Notes: a model not told the origin generated them from the sequence alone. Positions 1-9,208 are shown, numbered from the stretch's first letter. The stretch is DNA of 64,000 bases from an uncultured Fidelibacterota bacterium (GCA_913043235.1 CAJWLO010000009.1:1-64000), one strand, 5' to 3'. Made by a program: numbers and translations.

Positions 1-2
1 CC

Positions 3-140
3 CAACAGCAGATTGAACTAAATTCTTTTACTAATACAGAGTATACCAATTGGTGGAAGGGATTGATTAAAATAATCCAGGTGCTATTGTACTTATATTT
101 ACTAGTGGACATGAAGTATTTTATTATAAGCTTATATTGA
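3..140 (+). CDS. Possible 3' end of a gene cut by the window edge
   Basis: A reading frame is open from the left edge to a TGA at 138-140 (45 codons). It reads as a polar stretch followed by a hydrophobic, aromatic-rich segment (around WWKGLIKIIQVLLYLYLL) that could be a C-terminal membrane helix. In such AT-rich DNA a stop-free run of this length can occur by chance, and no family is recognisable. The remaining bases up to 205 are AT-rich and hold nothing clear apart from a presumed promoter for the next gene. Confidence 0.3.
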   Translation, partial: QQQIELNSFTNTEYTNWWKGLIKIIQVLLYLYLLVDMKYFIISLY

Positions 141-205
141 TTTAGATTGTCTTTCTAATATGGTTATTATCTTTTTAAAATATCCGAAAATACATGTTTT
201 CTTAA

Positions 206-1240
206 ATGGGTTATTCTATTAAGCTGTTTATTATTTTAATTATTCTATCTTCTATGCTTTTGGCTTCACCTGCAGGTAGTACCACATTATTTGAAAAACT
301 GATCAGCATTCTTGTTTCTGGTGCATTGATTTTTTCCCTGATCAAAGGATATTTAACGGTAAATAAAATCTGGAAACGAAGAAAAAATGAAGAAGTAGCA
401 AACAGCATTTCCATTGTAGCTGCCATGTTAGGTTTTGCTGTTGGATTCCCGTTTCTTTTAAATAGTCTAATAATTACAAATGATTATTTTTCTGCAGCAA
501 AAAGTGTTATTGCTCTATTTCTAGCATTTGTATTCACCATGATTGGTACAGGCTATTACGTGGATAATAATCGAGGGGTAGGGTTTCTGACACTTTTAGG
601 AAAAGCGCTGAATTTAGAGCGAAAGGAGTCAGGCGATCTTATTAGTGATATGATACGTCCAAAAGGCGCTAAGAAGATTATTGATATTTTAGTGAAATTA
701 GCAGCCATAGATGATGATGTTGCGAAAGAAGAGATTGATCTGATCAAGGAATTTGCGGATAAATGGAATATTGATATCCCCTATCTGCAACCTGGTAAGC
801 CAGAACAAGTAACAAACCTGGTTGAATTAAAAGAACTAGTCCAATCTTATCTAGACGAGGGACCTGACGTCGATGTTGCGGAAGGTTTGGTAGATTTGAT
901 CAATATGATGGCGGAAGCGGATGATGAAGTGACGGAAGAAGAAGCTATCGCTGTAGCAGAATTCACAGGTATGATCGCTCATTATGTTAGTTTAGAGTTA
1001 GGTGGAGAGCTGGAAATGTTTGAAGTGAATATCGTTCCGCAGGGAGATGAACAAGTACAAGCAGTGAAAGAGCTGTTGCCAGATCTGGAAGATGTAGCAG
1101 ATCGTGGAGGGCGTGTTTTTAAGGTCGGGAAATACTTCTCAGAAGATTATGCAGAAGCTGTCTGTGCTAAATATATATCACTTGGTTTATATTCGGGGAC
1201 GAATAAAGTTGTGGTCGATATGAGTAAAGAAAAAAAATAG
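206..1240 (+). CDS. Membrane protein with TerB-like helical domain
   Basis: This 344-residue protein is of uncertain function. The N-terminal third carries about four hydrophobic segments (roughly residues 7-23, 33-50, 68-90 and 98-118). Residues about 150-260 are acidic and helical, with two similar patterns, LVKLAAIDDDVAKEE and LINMMAEADDEVTEEE. These resemble the acidic metal-binding helices of the TerB family (tellurite-resistance/DjlA-like). Residues about 270-340 look like a small alpha/beta module in which a value is read out from a position in a sequence; a SPOR-like fold is possible but not shown. No Shine-Dalgarno is evident before the ATG. The gene stands alone and converges on the pnt operon across a hairpin terminator. 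The TerB-like call rests on pattern only. Confidence 0.7.
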   Translation: MGYSIKLFIILIILSSMLLASPAGSTTLFEKLISILVSGALIFSLIKGYLTVNKIWKRRKNEEVANSISIVAAMLGFAVGFPFLLNSLIITNDYFSAAKSVIALFLAFVFTMIGTGYYVDNNRGVGFLTLLGKALNLERKESGDLISDMIRPKGAKKIIDILVKLAAIDDDVAKEEIDLIKEFADKWNIDIPYLQPGKPEQVTNLVELKELVQSYLDEGPDVDVAEGLVDLINMMAEADDEVTEEEAIAVAEFTGMIAHYVSLELGGELEMFEVNIVPQGDEQVQAVKELLPDLEDVADRGGRVFKVGKYFSEDYAEAVCAKYISLGLYSGTNKVVVDMSKEKK

Positions 1241-1258
1241 AATAACTTGCCGAATGTA

Positions 1259-1282
1259 AAAACCCTCATTTCTGTGGGTTTT
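1259..1282. terminator. Bidirectional hairpin terminator between convergent genes
   Basis: AAAACCC at 1259-1265 pairs with GGGTTTT at 1276-1282. The A-run on the left and T-run on the right make it usable on both strands. It lies between the stop of the TerB-like gene and the stop of pntB, where a shared terminator is expected. Confidence 0.7.
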
Positions 1283-1291
1283 ATAATTGGT

Positions 1292-2683
1292 TTACAAATC
1301 TTTCAAATCTTTAAGTAATTGTTGCAGCATATCTTTGGCATCACCAAAAATCATAATAGAATTTTCATAGCCAAATAATTCATTTTGGATCCCAGCAAAT
1401 CCAGTATTCATGGTTCGTTTATTGACCATTACCGTACGAGATTTATCCACATCCAGTATCGGCATTCCATAAATGGGTGATGATGTGTCGTGCCGGGCAG
1501 CAGGATTCACCACATCATTTGCTCCCAGTACAAGGGCCACATCACAATCTTCAAATTCAGGATTGATTTCATCTAGATCCATTAATTGCTCATAAGGTAT
1601 ATTTGCTTCAGCCAGCAATACATTCATATGCCCTGGCATTCTGCCAGCCACAGGATGAATAGCATACAATACTTGTTTATTCTGTGTTTCCAGGAATTCA
1701 GCCACTTCCCGCACCGCATGCTGGGCTTGAGCCACAGCTAGACCATAACCGGGAACAACAATTACTTTTTCGGCAGCATCAAATATCATAGCCGCTTCTT
1801 CGGTGGAGTAAGATTTTACGGTTATTTGTTTCGTTGTATCATTACCTAGGGTCTCCTGTTCGAGCCCCACAGCACCAAATATAACGTTGGCCAGCGAGCG
1901 ATTCATTCCCTTGCACATAATATTTGTTAAAATAATTCCTGAAGCTCCCACAAGAGAGCCAGCAATAATCAGGCCATTATTCATTAGTACAAATCCTGTT
2001 GCTGCAGCGGCAATCCCTGAATAGGAGTTCAGAAGTGAAATCACCACAGGCATGTCTGCTCCACCAATAGGAATTGTTAGGGCAATCCCTAATACTGCTG
2101 ATACAGCAACGAGATAATAAAAAAAGCTAATATCAATCTTCTGACCTGGGAGAATAAATGGATTGTTGATGATCTGATAACCTATATAAAACAAGAATAC
2201 AGCTAAAAAGGCATTGAAAAAATTTTGTCCTGGAAATATAACGGGCTTACCGGTAATAAAGCCCTGAAGTTTACCGAATGCGATAAAACTTCCAGTAAAT
2301 GTTAATGTCCCAATAAAAACTGAAAAAATTATTGTAGTAAGTGTAAAGGTAGTAATTGGATCAGATTTGAGAAATTCCGCAGCAGCGACAAGGGCAGAAG
2401 CTCCACCACCAAAACCATTAAAGATTGCTACCATTTGAGGCATCTGGGTCATTTCGACTCTTGTAGCAAATATGGCACCGATAAAGGTGCCAACAATCAT
2501 TCCTATGAAAATTAGTTCAAAATTAAGTGATCCTTCTGAGATTAGTGTTGAAATAATTGCTATAAGCATTCCTATGGTTGCCAGGGTATTTCCATTTTGT
2601 GCACTTTTTGGGTGGCTAAGCTTTTTAATTCCCAGGATAAATAAGACTGAAGCAAGTACGTAGGAAATATTTGGAATATTCAC
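1292..2683 (-). CDS. pntB: NAD(P) transhydrogenase beta subunit
   Basis: PntB carries the membrane domain and the NADP(H)-binding domain III of the proton-translocating transhydrogenase, which moves hydride between NADH and NADP+ at the expense of the proton gradient. The 463-residue length is normal for the family. The first ~265 residues are a series of membrane helices. The C-terminal domain shows GYGLAVAQ (312-319), HPVAGRMPGH (343-352) and GANDVVNP (387-394), all hallmark NADP-binding motifs. The start is GTG, 8 bases after the stop of pntAb. It is the last gene of a three-gene operon, pntAa-pntAb-pntB. Confidence 0.96.
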   Translation of the reverse strand: MNIPNISYVLASVLFILGIKKLSHPKSAQNGNTLATIGMLIAIISTLISEGSLNFELIFIGMIVGTFIGAIFATRVEMTQMPQMVAIFNGFGGGASALVAAAEFLKSDPITTFTLTTIIFSVFIGTLTFTGSFIAFGKLQGFITGKPVIFPGQNFFNAFLAVFLFYIGYQIINNPFILPGQKIDISFFYYLVAVSAVLGIALTIPIGGADMPVVISLLNSYSGIAAAATGFVLMNNGLIIAGSLVGASGIILTNIMCKGMNRSLANVIFGAVGLEQETLGNDTTKQITVKSYSTEEAAMIFDAAEKVIVVPGYGLAVAQAQHAVREVAEFLETQNKQVLYAIHPVAGRMPGHMNVLLAEANIPYEQLMDLDEINPEFEDCDVALVLGANDVVNPAARHDTSSPIYGMPILDVDKSRTVMVNKRTMNTGFAGIQNELFGYENSIMIFGDAKDMLQQLLKDLKDL

Positions 2684-2691
2684 TGGATGTT

Positions 2692-2961
2692 TTATTTACG
2701 TTTGAACATTTTCAGCATTCTATTGGTAACCATAAAACCTCCCACCACATTTATTGTTGCAAAAATAACAGCAACTAACCCCAAATATGATCCAATACCA
2801 CCGCCGATTTTTGTAGAAATAATAGCACCTACAATCGCAATTCCAGATATAGCGTTCGATCCACTCATCAATGGTGTATGCAGGGTAGGGGGAACTTTTG
2901 TTATAATTTCAAAGCCAACAAAAATGGCGAGAATGAAAACAGTAATTATGTTTATGTCCAT
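2692..2961 (-). CDS. pntAb: NAD(P) transhydrogenase alpha subunit, membrane part (PntAb)
   Basis: This 89-residue protein has three membrane segments and corresponds to the C-terminal membrane helices of a full-length PntA. It includes the typical PPTLHTPLMSGSNAISG stretch, part of the proton channel region. A split alpha subunit (PntAa plus PntAb) is a known arrangement in many bacteria. Its ATG overlaps the TAA of pntAa by one base, which indicates translational coupling. Confidence 0.95.
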   Translation of the reverse strand: MDINIITVFILAIFVGFEIITKVPPTLHTPLMSGSNAISGIAIVGAIISTKIGGGIGSYLGLVAVIFATINVVGGFMVTNRMLKMFKRK

Positions 2962-4106
2962 TAGGAATCCTTTGATTGATTTAATGCTTCTTGTGTTGGC
3001 TGGTGGGTGATTATTCCTTGGTGGGTGAACATTGCACCGGAAATAATTTCATCTTCTAAATCTAGATTCAATGCCCCATCATTAAATGTATAGAGAAGGA
3101 ATGCCGCTACATTTTTTGCGTAAAGTTCACTAGCATGAATCGGCATTGTTGCAGGGAGGTTGGAAGTGCCATCTATGATTACTTGGTTGGATTCTATAAT
3201 ATCATCCTTTTTGGTGAGCTCACAATTGCCACCATTCTCGGCGGCTAAATCCATGATAACTGATCCGGGCCTCATATCCTGGACCATTGACTTGGGGATT
3301 AATAACGGAGCCGGTCGTCCTGGAATAAGTGCTGTGGTAATTACTACATCGGCATTGGCAATGTGGTTATGAATAAGTTCCTGCTGCTTGAGTTTGTAAT
3401 CTTCTGATGTTTCCTTAGCATAGCCACCTTCACCGACACCTTCTTCTATAGCAGCTTCTACTTCAATAAATTTTGCTCCCAGTGATTCAACCTGTTCTTT
3501 TACAATTGGACGAACATCGAATGCTTCCACCTGTGCACCGAGCCTTTTAGCTGTGGCTATGGCCTGTAAGCCTGCAACACCAGCACCCAAAACAAGTACT
3601 TTTGATGGTCTGATTGTACCGGCGGCGGTCATCAGCAGCGGCATATATTTTCCTATTCTTCCTGAAGCAACTAGCACTGATTTATACCCAGCAATATTTG
3701 CTTGAGAAGAAAGTGCATCCATTTTTTGAGCAAGAGTTGTGCGGGGTATTAAGTGCATGGAAAAACCTGTGACAGATTTTTCAACCATGGCCTTTACAAG
3801 ATTTGTAGCTCGTGTTGTTTGCATGAAAGAGACGGAAACCGCTCCTGGATTAAATTGAGAGATTTCTTCGATCTTTGGACTCTGAACTTTTAGAATAATA
3901 TCTGCGTTTGTATAAAGCGTTGAAGTGGATTCTATTATTTGAGCTCCAGCTTCTTTATAATCATTGTCAGAAATGTAGGAATTGAGTCCCGCATCCTTTT
4001 CTACCTGTACAATAATACCAGCCTTGGTTAGTTCCTTGACAGATGATGGTGTAGCGGAAACACGGGTTTCAAGAGGTAGTACTTCCTTTGGTACTGCTGC
4101 AATCAA
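2961..4106 (-). CDS. pntAa: NAD(P) transhydrogenase alpha subunit, NAD-binding part (PntAa)
   Basis: This 381-residue soluble subunit binds NAD(H) (domain I) on the cytoplasmic face. It belongs to the alanine dehydrogenase/PNT family. Visible motifs are the N-terminal VPKE, the PRTTLAQKMDALSSQANIAG region from residue 121, and the Rossmann loop GAGVAGLQ at 174-181 followed by a DVR acidic/basic pair. The family N-terminus (M-x-x-x-VPKE) requires translation to begin at a TTG at 4106, because no ATG lies nearby; no Shine-Dalgarno is obvious. It is the first gene of the pnt operon, transcribed from the 258-base divergent gap at 4107-4364. Confidence 0.94.
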   Translation of the reverse strand: MIAAVPKEVLPLETRVSATPSSVKELTKAGIIVQVEKDAGLNSYISDNDYKEAGAQIIESTSTLYTNADIILKVQSPKIEEISQFNPGAVSVSFMQTTRATNLVKAMVEKSVTGFSMHLIPRTTLAQKMDALSSQANIAGYKSVLVASGRIGKYMPLLMTAAGTIRPSKVLVLGAGVAGLQAIATAKRLGAQVEAFDVRPIVKEQVESLGAKFIEVEAAIEEGVGEGGYAKETSEDYKLKQQELIHNHIANADVVITTALIPGRPAPLLIPKSMVQDMRPGSVIMDLAAENGGNCELTKKDDIIESNQVIIDGTSNLPATMPIHASELYAKNVAAFLLYTFNDGALNLDLEDEIISGAMFTHQGIITHQPTQEALNQSKDS

Positions 4107-4364
4107 GATTGTATAAAAGTGATTTTAAATAAAAACAGTGTGGAAATTACAATTTGAATTGCATACATCAATCCTGAAATAGGATAAAAAATAATTAATT
4201 TTAATACCAGTTATTTATCAGGACCTTTAGAAAATAGAATATTCTATACTTTTTGATTGTTATATTTACTATTATTTTAATTTAACCGCATATAAACAGA
4301 ATTGAATTAGATCCTGCAAAAACATATGATTATTTGTAACTTATAAAGTTGTAAACCAATTAGA
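4107..4364. promoter_or_regulatory. Divergent intergenic region between pntAa and a secreted-protein gene
   Basis: This strongly AT-rich stretch of 258 bases must hold the promoters for the pnt operon (leftward) and the gene at 4365 (rightward). I cannot assign -10/-35 boxes with confidence. Close to the rightward start, AACTT (4338-4342) and AAGTT (4346-4350) form a short inverted repeat around ATA. This could be an operator half-site pair or a weak hairpin just upstream of the ATG. Confidence 0.45.
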
Positions 4365-5108
4365 ATGCAGTCAATCTTACATAGATATATAGTGTTTATC
4401 ACTGCCCTATCCTTTCTGACGGGCCTACCTGCACAATCCATCAGGGATTTTGTTGGCGAGTGGAGTGGTACTGAATCGTTATCCAGTCAGGTAGAAATAT
4501 TCGATGATAAGGATATATTAATTAATATTTCTGAAGGTGGTAACCGAAAAGGGTTTTTAATTTATGAATCCAATTCTACTGTGATTTATAATGAAGATTT
4601 GTCATGGGCGTACCACTATTCGAGTTATGATAAAGAAGATGTGCAGTTGTTATTTTTTAGGAGGTTTAATACACCTATCGGGGTGCTAGGTAGTCAAGAG
4701 TTAAGATATTCTATCGATGAATGGACTGGTGATTACATAGTTCTCAACCATGTGTCCAACGATGGTGATCTAACCCATAAAATGATTTTAAATCGTACTG
4801 CTGTGTTACGTGTAGATCAGTTGGATCCTGAAAGATTCTCACTTAAACCTAATTATCCTAATCCCTTTAATCCTGGTACGACTATCATGGTTGAATCTGA
4901 ATTTGAGTCTATTGGAAATTTATCCATCTTTAACCTACAGGGTCATTGGGTAAAAACATTACATTCTGGATCCTTTTATCCGGGCCAATCTACATATCGC
5001 TGGTATGGTACTGATCACATGGGTGACCCCGTTAGCAGTGGCACCTATTTTTACCGTCTACGGATAAATGATCGTGATATTTCGCGCAAGATGGTGCTTT
5101 TTAAATAA
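4365..5108 (+). CDS. Small secreted protein with type IX-style C-terminal sorting tag
   Basis: This 247-residue protein has an N-terminal signal peptide (hydrophobic up to about residue 24, ending near LPAQS). It has a beta-rich middle of unknown function and a C-terminal sorting domain of about 85 residues. The tag begins at PNYPNPFNPGTT and ends with a GTYFYRL...KMVLFK pattern. In FCB bacteria such domains direct proteins through the type IX secretion system to the cell surface. The middle domain (GEWSGTESLSSQVEI...) resembles small lipocalin-like or DUF domains that begin with a W-G-x motif, but I cannot name one. Confidence 0.85.
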   Translation: MQSILHRYIVFITALSFLTGLPAQSIRDFVGEWSGTESLSSQVEIFDDKDILINISEGGNRKGFLIYESNSTVIYNEDLSWAYHYSSYDKEDVQLLFFRRFNTPIGVLGSQELRYSIDEWTGDYIVLNHVSNDGDLTHKMILNRTAVLRVDQLDPERFSLKPNYPNPFNPGTTIMVESEFESIGNLSIFNLQGHWVKTLHSGSFYPGQSTYRWYGTDHMGDPVSSGTYFYRLRINDRDISRKMVLFK

Positions 5109-5156
5109 GTATCATAATTTCTTAATATTTTCAACCTACAGATCAATAAAATATAG

Positions 5157-8100
5157 ATGAAGTATTTTCGCATATTACTTTTTACGTCGGGCTTATTTTC
5201 ATTTATGTTCGCTACATGGTTTGAATCAATTCCCAGAACCATAACACTCCCTGATGGGTCAGTGCTCGATTGTTTTATTACCGGTGACCAGTACGGCCGC
5301 CGCATCCATGATGAAAATGATTTCACAATCGTTATGAATCCAGAAGATGGTTTTTTTTATTATGCCTTAGCGATTGATGGTGAATTGGTACCATCTGAGA
5401 TATTGGCAGGATCTAATGACCCTGCATCGTATGGTCTAACTCCTGGAGAAGCCATTAGCACAGAAATTTATAATAAAAATAAGATGTTTTACTTGAATGA
5501 ACAGGCGGGAAGACCTGATAGGGATGCACCTACTTCAGGTACTATAAATCAGATAAATGTTTTTATTCGGTTTGATGATGATTCGGTGTTTTCTCACCCT
5601 AGATCCTACTATGATGCTATCTTTCAAATGGAAGGAGATGAGCCGTCTCTGAAACATTATTTCAAAGAGGTATCCTACAATACCTTGGACGTTAATACAT
5701 TTCATTATCCAGGCAGCATTTTTGATATTAATACGTCATACCAGGATGATCATCCGAGGAGCTATTATGAGCCATTTTCTAATGATAATCCTAATGGTTA
5801 TCAGGGTAGTGATGATCGAACTCAGCGAGAGCATTCACTTCTGGCCAATGCAATTAATTCTATTTCTCCCAATATTCCATCGGATTTGGTTGTTGATTCC
5901 AATGACGACGGCTATGTTGATGCGGTTTCCTTTGTTGTATACGGTACACCCGGCGATTGGTCAGACTTGCTATGGCCGCATCGTTGGTCTTTATACACTC
6001 AAGACGTAGAAATCAGTGGATCAATAGTGGGTGATTATTTATTTATGCTATCCGAATCTTGGTATTTTAATGTGGGTGTGCTTTGTCACGAGTTTTTCCA
6101 TGTTCTTGGTGCCCCTGATCTTTACCATTATGATGGAGGAGGAGCACCTCAAGCAGTTGGCGGGTGGGATCTAATGGAATCAAATACCGATCCTCCCCAG
6201 TATTCAAGTGCTTTTGTAAAGTGGAAATATGGTGACTGGATTGAAATGACGGAAATCACTATTGGTGGCACCTATACTCTGAACCCGCTGCAGGAGCAGG
6301 AAGATGTTTTGTATAAGATTGCATCGCCCAATTCAGAGACCGAATATTTCGTTGTTGAATACCGTAAGAAAGAAGGGCTCTATGATGTGAACACTCCGGG
6401 TAATAGATCAGGCCTACTGGTATATAGGATTAATACAGAAGCTGGAAATGGGAACGCTTCTGGTCCACCGGATGAAATATATCTTTACCGTCCTGGAGGT
6501 ACACTATTTAGTAATGGGAATTTTGATAATGCACCCTATAGCCTTGATTATAATCACACAGTAATCAATGATGATACAAATCCATCTTGTTTTTTGTATA
6601 ATGATAGTAGTGGGGCGGATGGAGGTTTGAACCTTTATAATGTTACCGCTTCAGGTGAGACTATTTCATTCACGGTCTCTTTTGGTATTCCTACTTTGGA
6701 AGTAAACCCTAATGAGATTTCATTTATCCTCGATGCTGGAAATTTTGGTACCCAAATTCTTGAGATTTCTAATTCCAGTGAAGATGGTGTACAATTATCT
6801 TATGACATAGGTATATCTCAGGCACTCCCATTCGTCAATTTTCAGGGTGGCCCCGATGAAGGTAATTACTATTGGACCAGTTCTGAGACCGAAAATAGTC
6901 TTGATTATGAGTGGATAGATATAAGTGGAATTGGCACTCAATTAACATTAGCCCATAATGATTGGTTTACAGTATCAGATATTGAACTCCCCTTTGATTT
7001 CCCATTCTATGGTGAAACCTATGATTATGTAAAGGCTAATGCCAATGGATGGATTGGCTGGGATATGGTTAATTCAACTGTTTGGAATAATACTGAAATT
7101 CCTTCAATTGACGCACCGCGTCCCGCTATCTTTGGTTTCTGGGATGATTTAAATCCAATGAACAACAATGCTAATTCTTCTGCTGGTGGAGACATCTATT
7201 ATCATACCAATAATGACAGAGCCGTAATCTGGTTTAATAATATTGCCCGCTGGCTTCCACAAGGTAATACTGATTACTGGGGCTTGTATGATTTTCAAAT
7301 CATTTTGTATCCGGATGGATCTTTTCGGGTGAATTATAATGAAATGGATGGAGTCACCAATGCAGCCACAATTGGTTTTCAAAATAGCTCCGGTGCTCAT
7401 GGCACAGAGATAATCTATGATTCCGATTTTGTGGATAATGAACTATCATGGGCTGCTGCCACCGTTGAAACTGATGTGCCTTGGATGGTCATTTCTTCAG
7501 ACGATGGTGAACTTAATGGAATGTTAAATTCTGGAGAAAGTGATTATATTAATGTACAGGTATTAACGTCAGGGCTTAATCCAGGATCGTATGAAGCTGC
7601 CATCAATATAAGTTCTGTTGAAGTGGAACCAGTATCCGTTCCAGTATATGTTACCGTTACAGGTGAGAGTGCTTCGCCGACACTGCCTCATATTGATATC
7701 ACTGGCACTCAAAGTGGAATCGTTAATCTCCCGGATAGTGTAGACAGCTTATTTACAGTGGTGGCATCAAGGTATACACATGTAACTACTCCTAACGGAG
7801 ATTTAATTCCAATTTTGATCCAGGATAACTTCACTGAAACTCAGATTATACATGTTCGGAGTGTCCTTGAATCCTATCTGATGAATTTTCCTGGAAATGA
7901 TTGGGGTAGTGATAAAACTGCTATTTCGAATACTCTTGGTGCAAGCAATGCCATTTTTTTTCTTTTAAATGATGAAGATGAGTACGAAAACCCAGATCTC
8001 TTGGCACTGATGGATGCAGGTGTGAATGGGAAGAGTTTGCTTGCGGATGAAGTATTCTCTGAAGGAAGTATCGAATATATAGAAAGCTCTAATCGGGACG

Positions 8101-9131
8101 CTACTTACGAAGAAGTTCTACATTTTATTCATGAATTTGGTATCCAACTGGCTAATCCTGGTTTGCAGAGTGCAATATTATCTGCAATGAATAATGCGAT
8201 TGATAATCAAATATATAATCCTTTAGAGGATTTGCATGAAGAAGATTATGAAGAAGAATATTTCGCCATAGGGCTTGAGTGCTATTTCGGTATCTGGGCA
8301 CATGACCCAAATGGTGATGGTCACAGCGGGGATCAAGAATATGCATTCATTACCCGCGAAACCATGGCCCAGGGTGACCCTGATTTATTTGGAATTATTT
8401 ATGGTTTCTTTGGTGAAACTTGGAAATACACCGCAATGCTGGATCCAGAGTATAATTCACAATTCACAATGAGTCGGTATGAATCGCTTGATTATACTTA
8501 TCGCTCACAATATTTACAAAATCTAATTGTAACAGGTGAAAATAATATCTCAATTGTAGGCAATCAGTATTCTAATGTTCTGCATGGAAATAATGGCAAT
8601 AACATTATAACTGGTTTTGCTGAAAACGATACTATATATGGTTATAATGGGATAGATAGAGTAATATTCCAAGGAGACTGGGAAGAGTATTTTATCCAGC
8701 CTATTAATGATAGTTCCGGTTTTCAGATTATAGATGTTATGTTGCACCGAGATGGGATTGATAATCTATTCGATATTGAAGAATTTGAATTCAATAACAA
8801 TGTCTATACTATAGATAATCTCTTGGGTGCTCTTGAAGAAAATAGTTTTCCAGATCAGTTTAAACTTCATGCTCCATATCCTAACCCATTTAACCCCGTG
8901 ATTAATATATTTTACGATATTGCTGTGGAAGAGAAATTACTGATCCAAGTTATGGATATTAATGGACGAGTGATCCATGTTCTAAAAGATGGGCGAGTCG
9001 ACAAAGGCAGCTATCATGTGCAATGGGAAGCAAAAGATATGTTTGGGCATGGGTTATCTACCGGTGTTTATTTTATTCGTCTTGCATCTGAATCCTACCA
9101 AAAAACAGTTAAAATCCTCTATCTAAAATAA
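5157..9131 (+). CDS. Giant M6-family metalloprotease with sorting tag
   Basis: This 1324-residue exported protein has a signal peptide at about 1-19. The M6 (immune inhibitor A-like) peptidase domain spans about 100-430, with the zinc site HEFFH at 311-315 followed by GAPDLY. A beta-rich domain at about 550-770 contains an ANGWIGW-like core, also found in the two C25-like proteins of this window. A further domain at about 850-1110 contains E-E-V-L-H-F-I-H-E at 985-993, which could be a second metal site. A short RTX-like repeat stretch (NVLHGNNGNN, NDTIYGYNGIDRV) lies near 1125-1170. The C-terminus is a YPNPFNP sorting domain. It probably degrades proteins at the cell surface or outside the cell. 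M6 assignment is firm; the second peptidase domain is inference. Confidence 0.9.
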   Translation: MKYFRILLFTSGLFSFMFATWFESIPRTITLPDGSVLDCFITGDQYGRRIHDENDFTIVMNPEDGFFYYALAIDGELVPSEILAGSNDPASYGLTPGEAISTEIYNKNKMFYLNEQAGRPDRDAPTSGTINQINVFIRFDDDSVFSHPRSYYDAIFQMEGDEPSLKHYFKEVSYNTLDVNTFHYPGSIFDINTSYQDDHPRSYYEPFSNDNPNGYQGSDDRTQREHSLLANAINSISPNIPSDLVVDSNDDGYVDAVSFVVYGTPGDWSDLLWPHRWSLYTQDVEISGSIVGDYLFMLSESWYFNVGVLCHEFFHVLGAPDLYHYDGGGAPQAVGGWDLMESNTDPPQYSSAFVKWKYGDWIEMTEITIGGTYTLNPLQEQEDVLYKIASPNSETEYFVVEYRKKEGLYDVNTPGNRSGLLVYRINTEAGNGNASGPPDEIYLYRPGGTLFSNGNFDNAPYSLDYNHTVINDDTNPSCFLYNDSSGADGGLNLYNVTASGETISFTVSFGIPTLEVNPNEISFILDAGNFGTQILEISNSSEDGVQLSYDIGISQALPFVNFQGGPDEGNYYWTSSETENSLDYEWIDISGIGTQLTLAHNDWFTVSDIELPFDFPFYGETYDYVKANANGWIGWDMVNSTVWNNTEIPSIDAPRPAIFGFWDDLNPMNNNANSSAGGDIYYHTNNDRAVIWFNNIARWLPQGNTDYWGLYDFQIILYPDGSFRVNYNEMDGVTNAATIGFQNSSGAHGTEIIYDSDFVDNELSWAAATVETDVPWMVISSDDGELNGMLNSGESDYINVQVLTSGLNPGSYEAAINISSVEVEPVSVPVYVTVTGESASPTLPHIDITGTQSGIVNLPDSVDSLFTVVASRYTHVTTPNGDLIPILIQDNFTETQIIHVRSVLESYLMNFPGNDWGSDKTAISNTLGASNAIFFLLNDEDEYENPDLLALMDAGVNGKSLLADEVFSEGSIEYIESSNRDATYEEVLHFIHEFGIQLANPGLQSAILSAMNNAIDNQIYNPLEDLHEEDYEEEYFAIGLECYFGIWAHDPNGDGHSGDQEYAFITRETMAQGDPDLFGIIYGFFGETWKYTAMLDPEYNSQFTMSRYESLDYTYRSQYLQNLIVTGENNISIVGNQYSNVLHGNNGNNIITGFAENDTIYGYNGIDRVIFQGDWEEYFIQPINDSSGFQIIDVMLHRDGIDNLFDIEEFEFNNNVYTIDNLLGALEENSFPDQFKLHAPYPNPFNPVINIFYDIAVEEKLLIQVMDINGRVIHVLKDGRVDKGSYHVQWEAKDMFGHGLSTGVYFIRLASESYQKTVKILYLK

Positions 9132-9157
9132 TATCTCTTAGTCGTGAGTGAAATCAA

Positions 9158-9208
9158 GGCAACAACCGTTTTGTTTTTTAGACGGTGATAAGCCCGAGGT
9201 ATATCCTC
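9158..9208 (+). promoter_or_regulatory. Structured leader upstream of the pilin gene
   Basis: In the 136-base gap before the pilin gene, GGC (9158-9160) can pair with GCC (9192-9194). Inside it, ACCGT (9165-9169) pairs with ACGGT (9182-9186). A separate GAGG/CCTC hairpin follows (9196-9199 with 9205-9208). This nested layout, with GGCAA on one side and AAGCC on the other, recalls the c-di-GMP-I (GEMM) riboswitch. However, the conserved GCAAA bases of that class are not matched, so only a structured leader is claimed. Confidence 0.35.
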
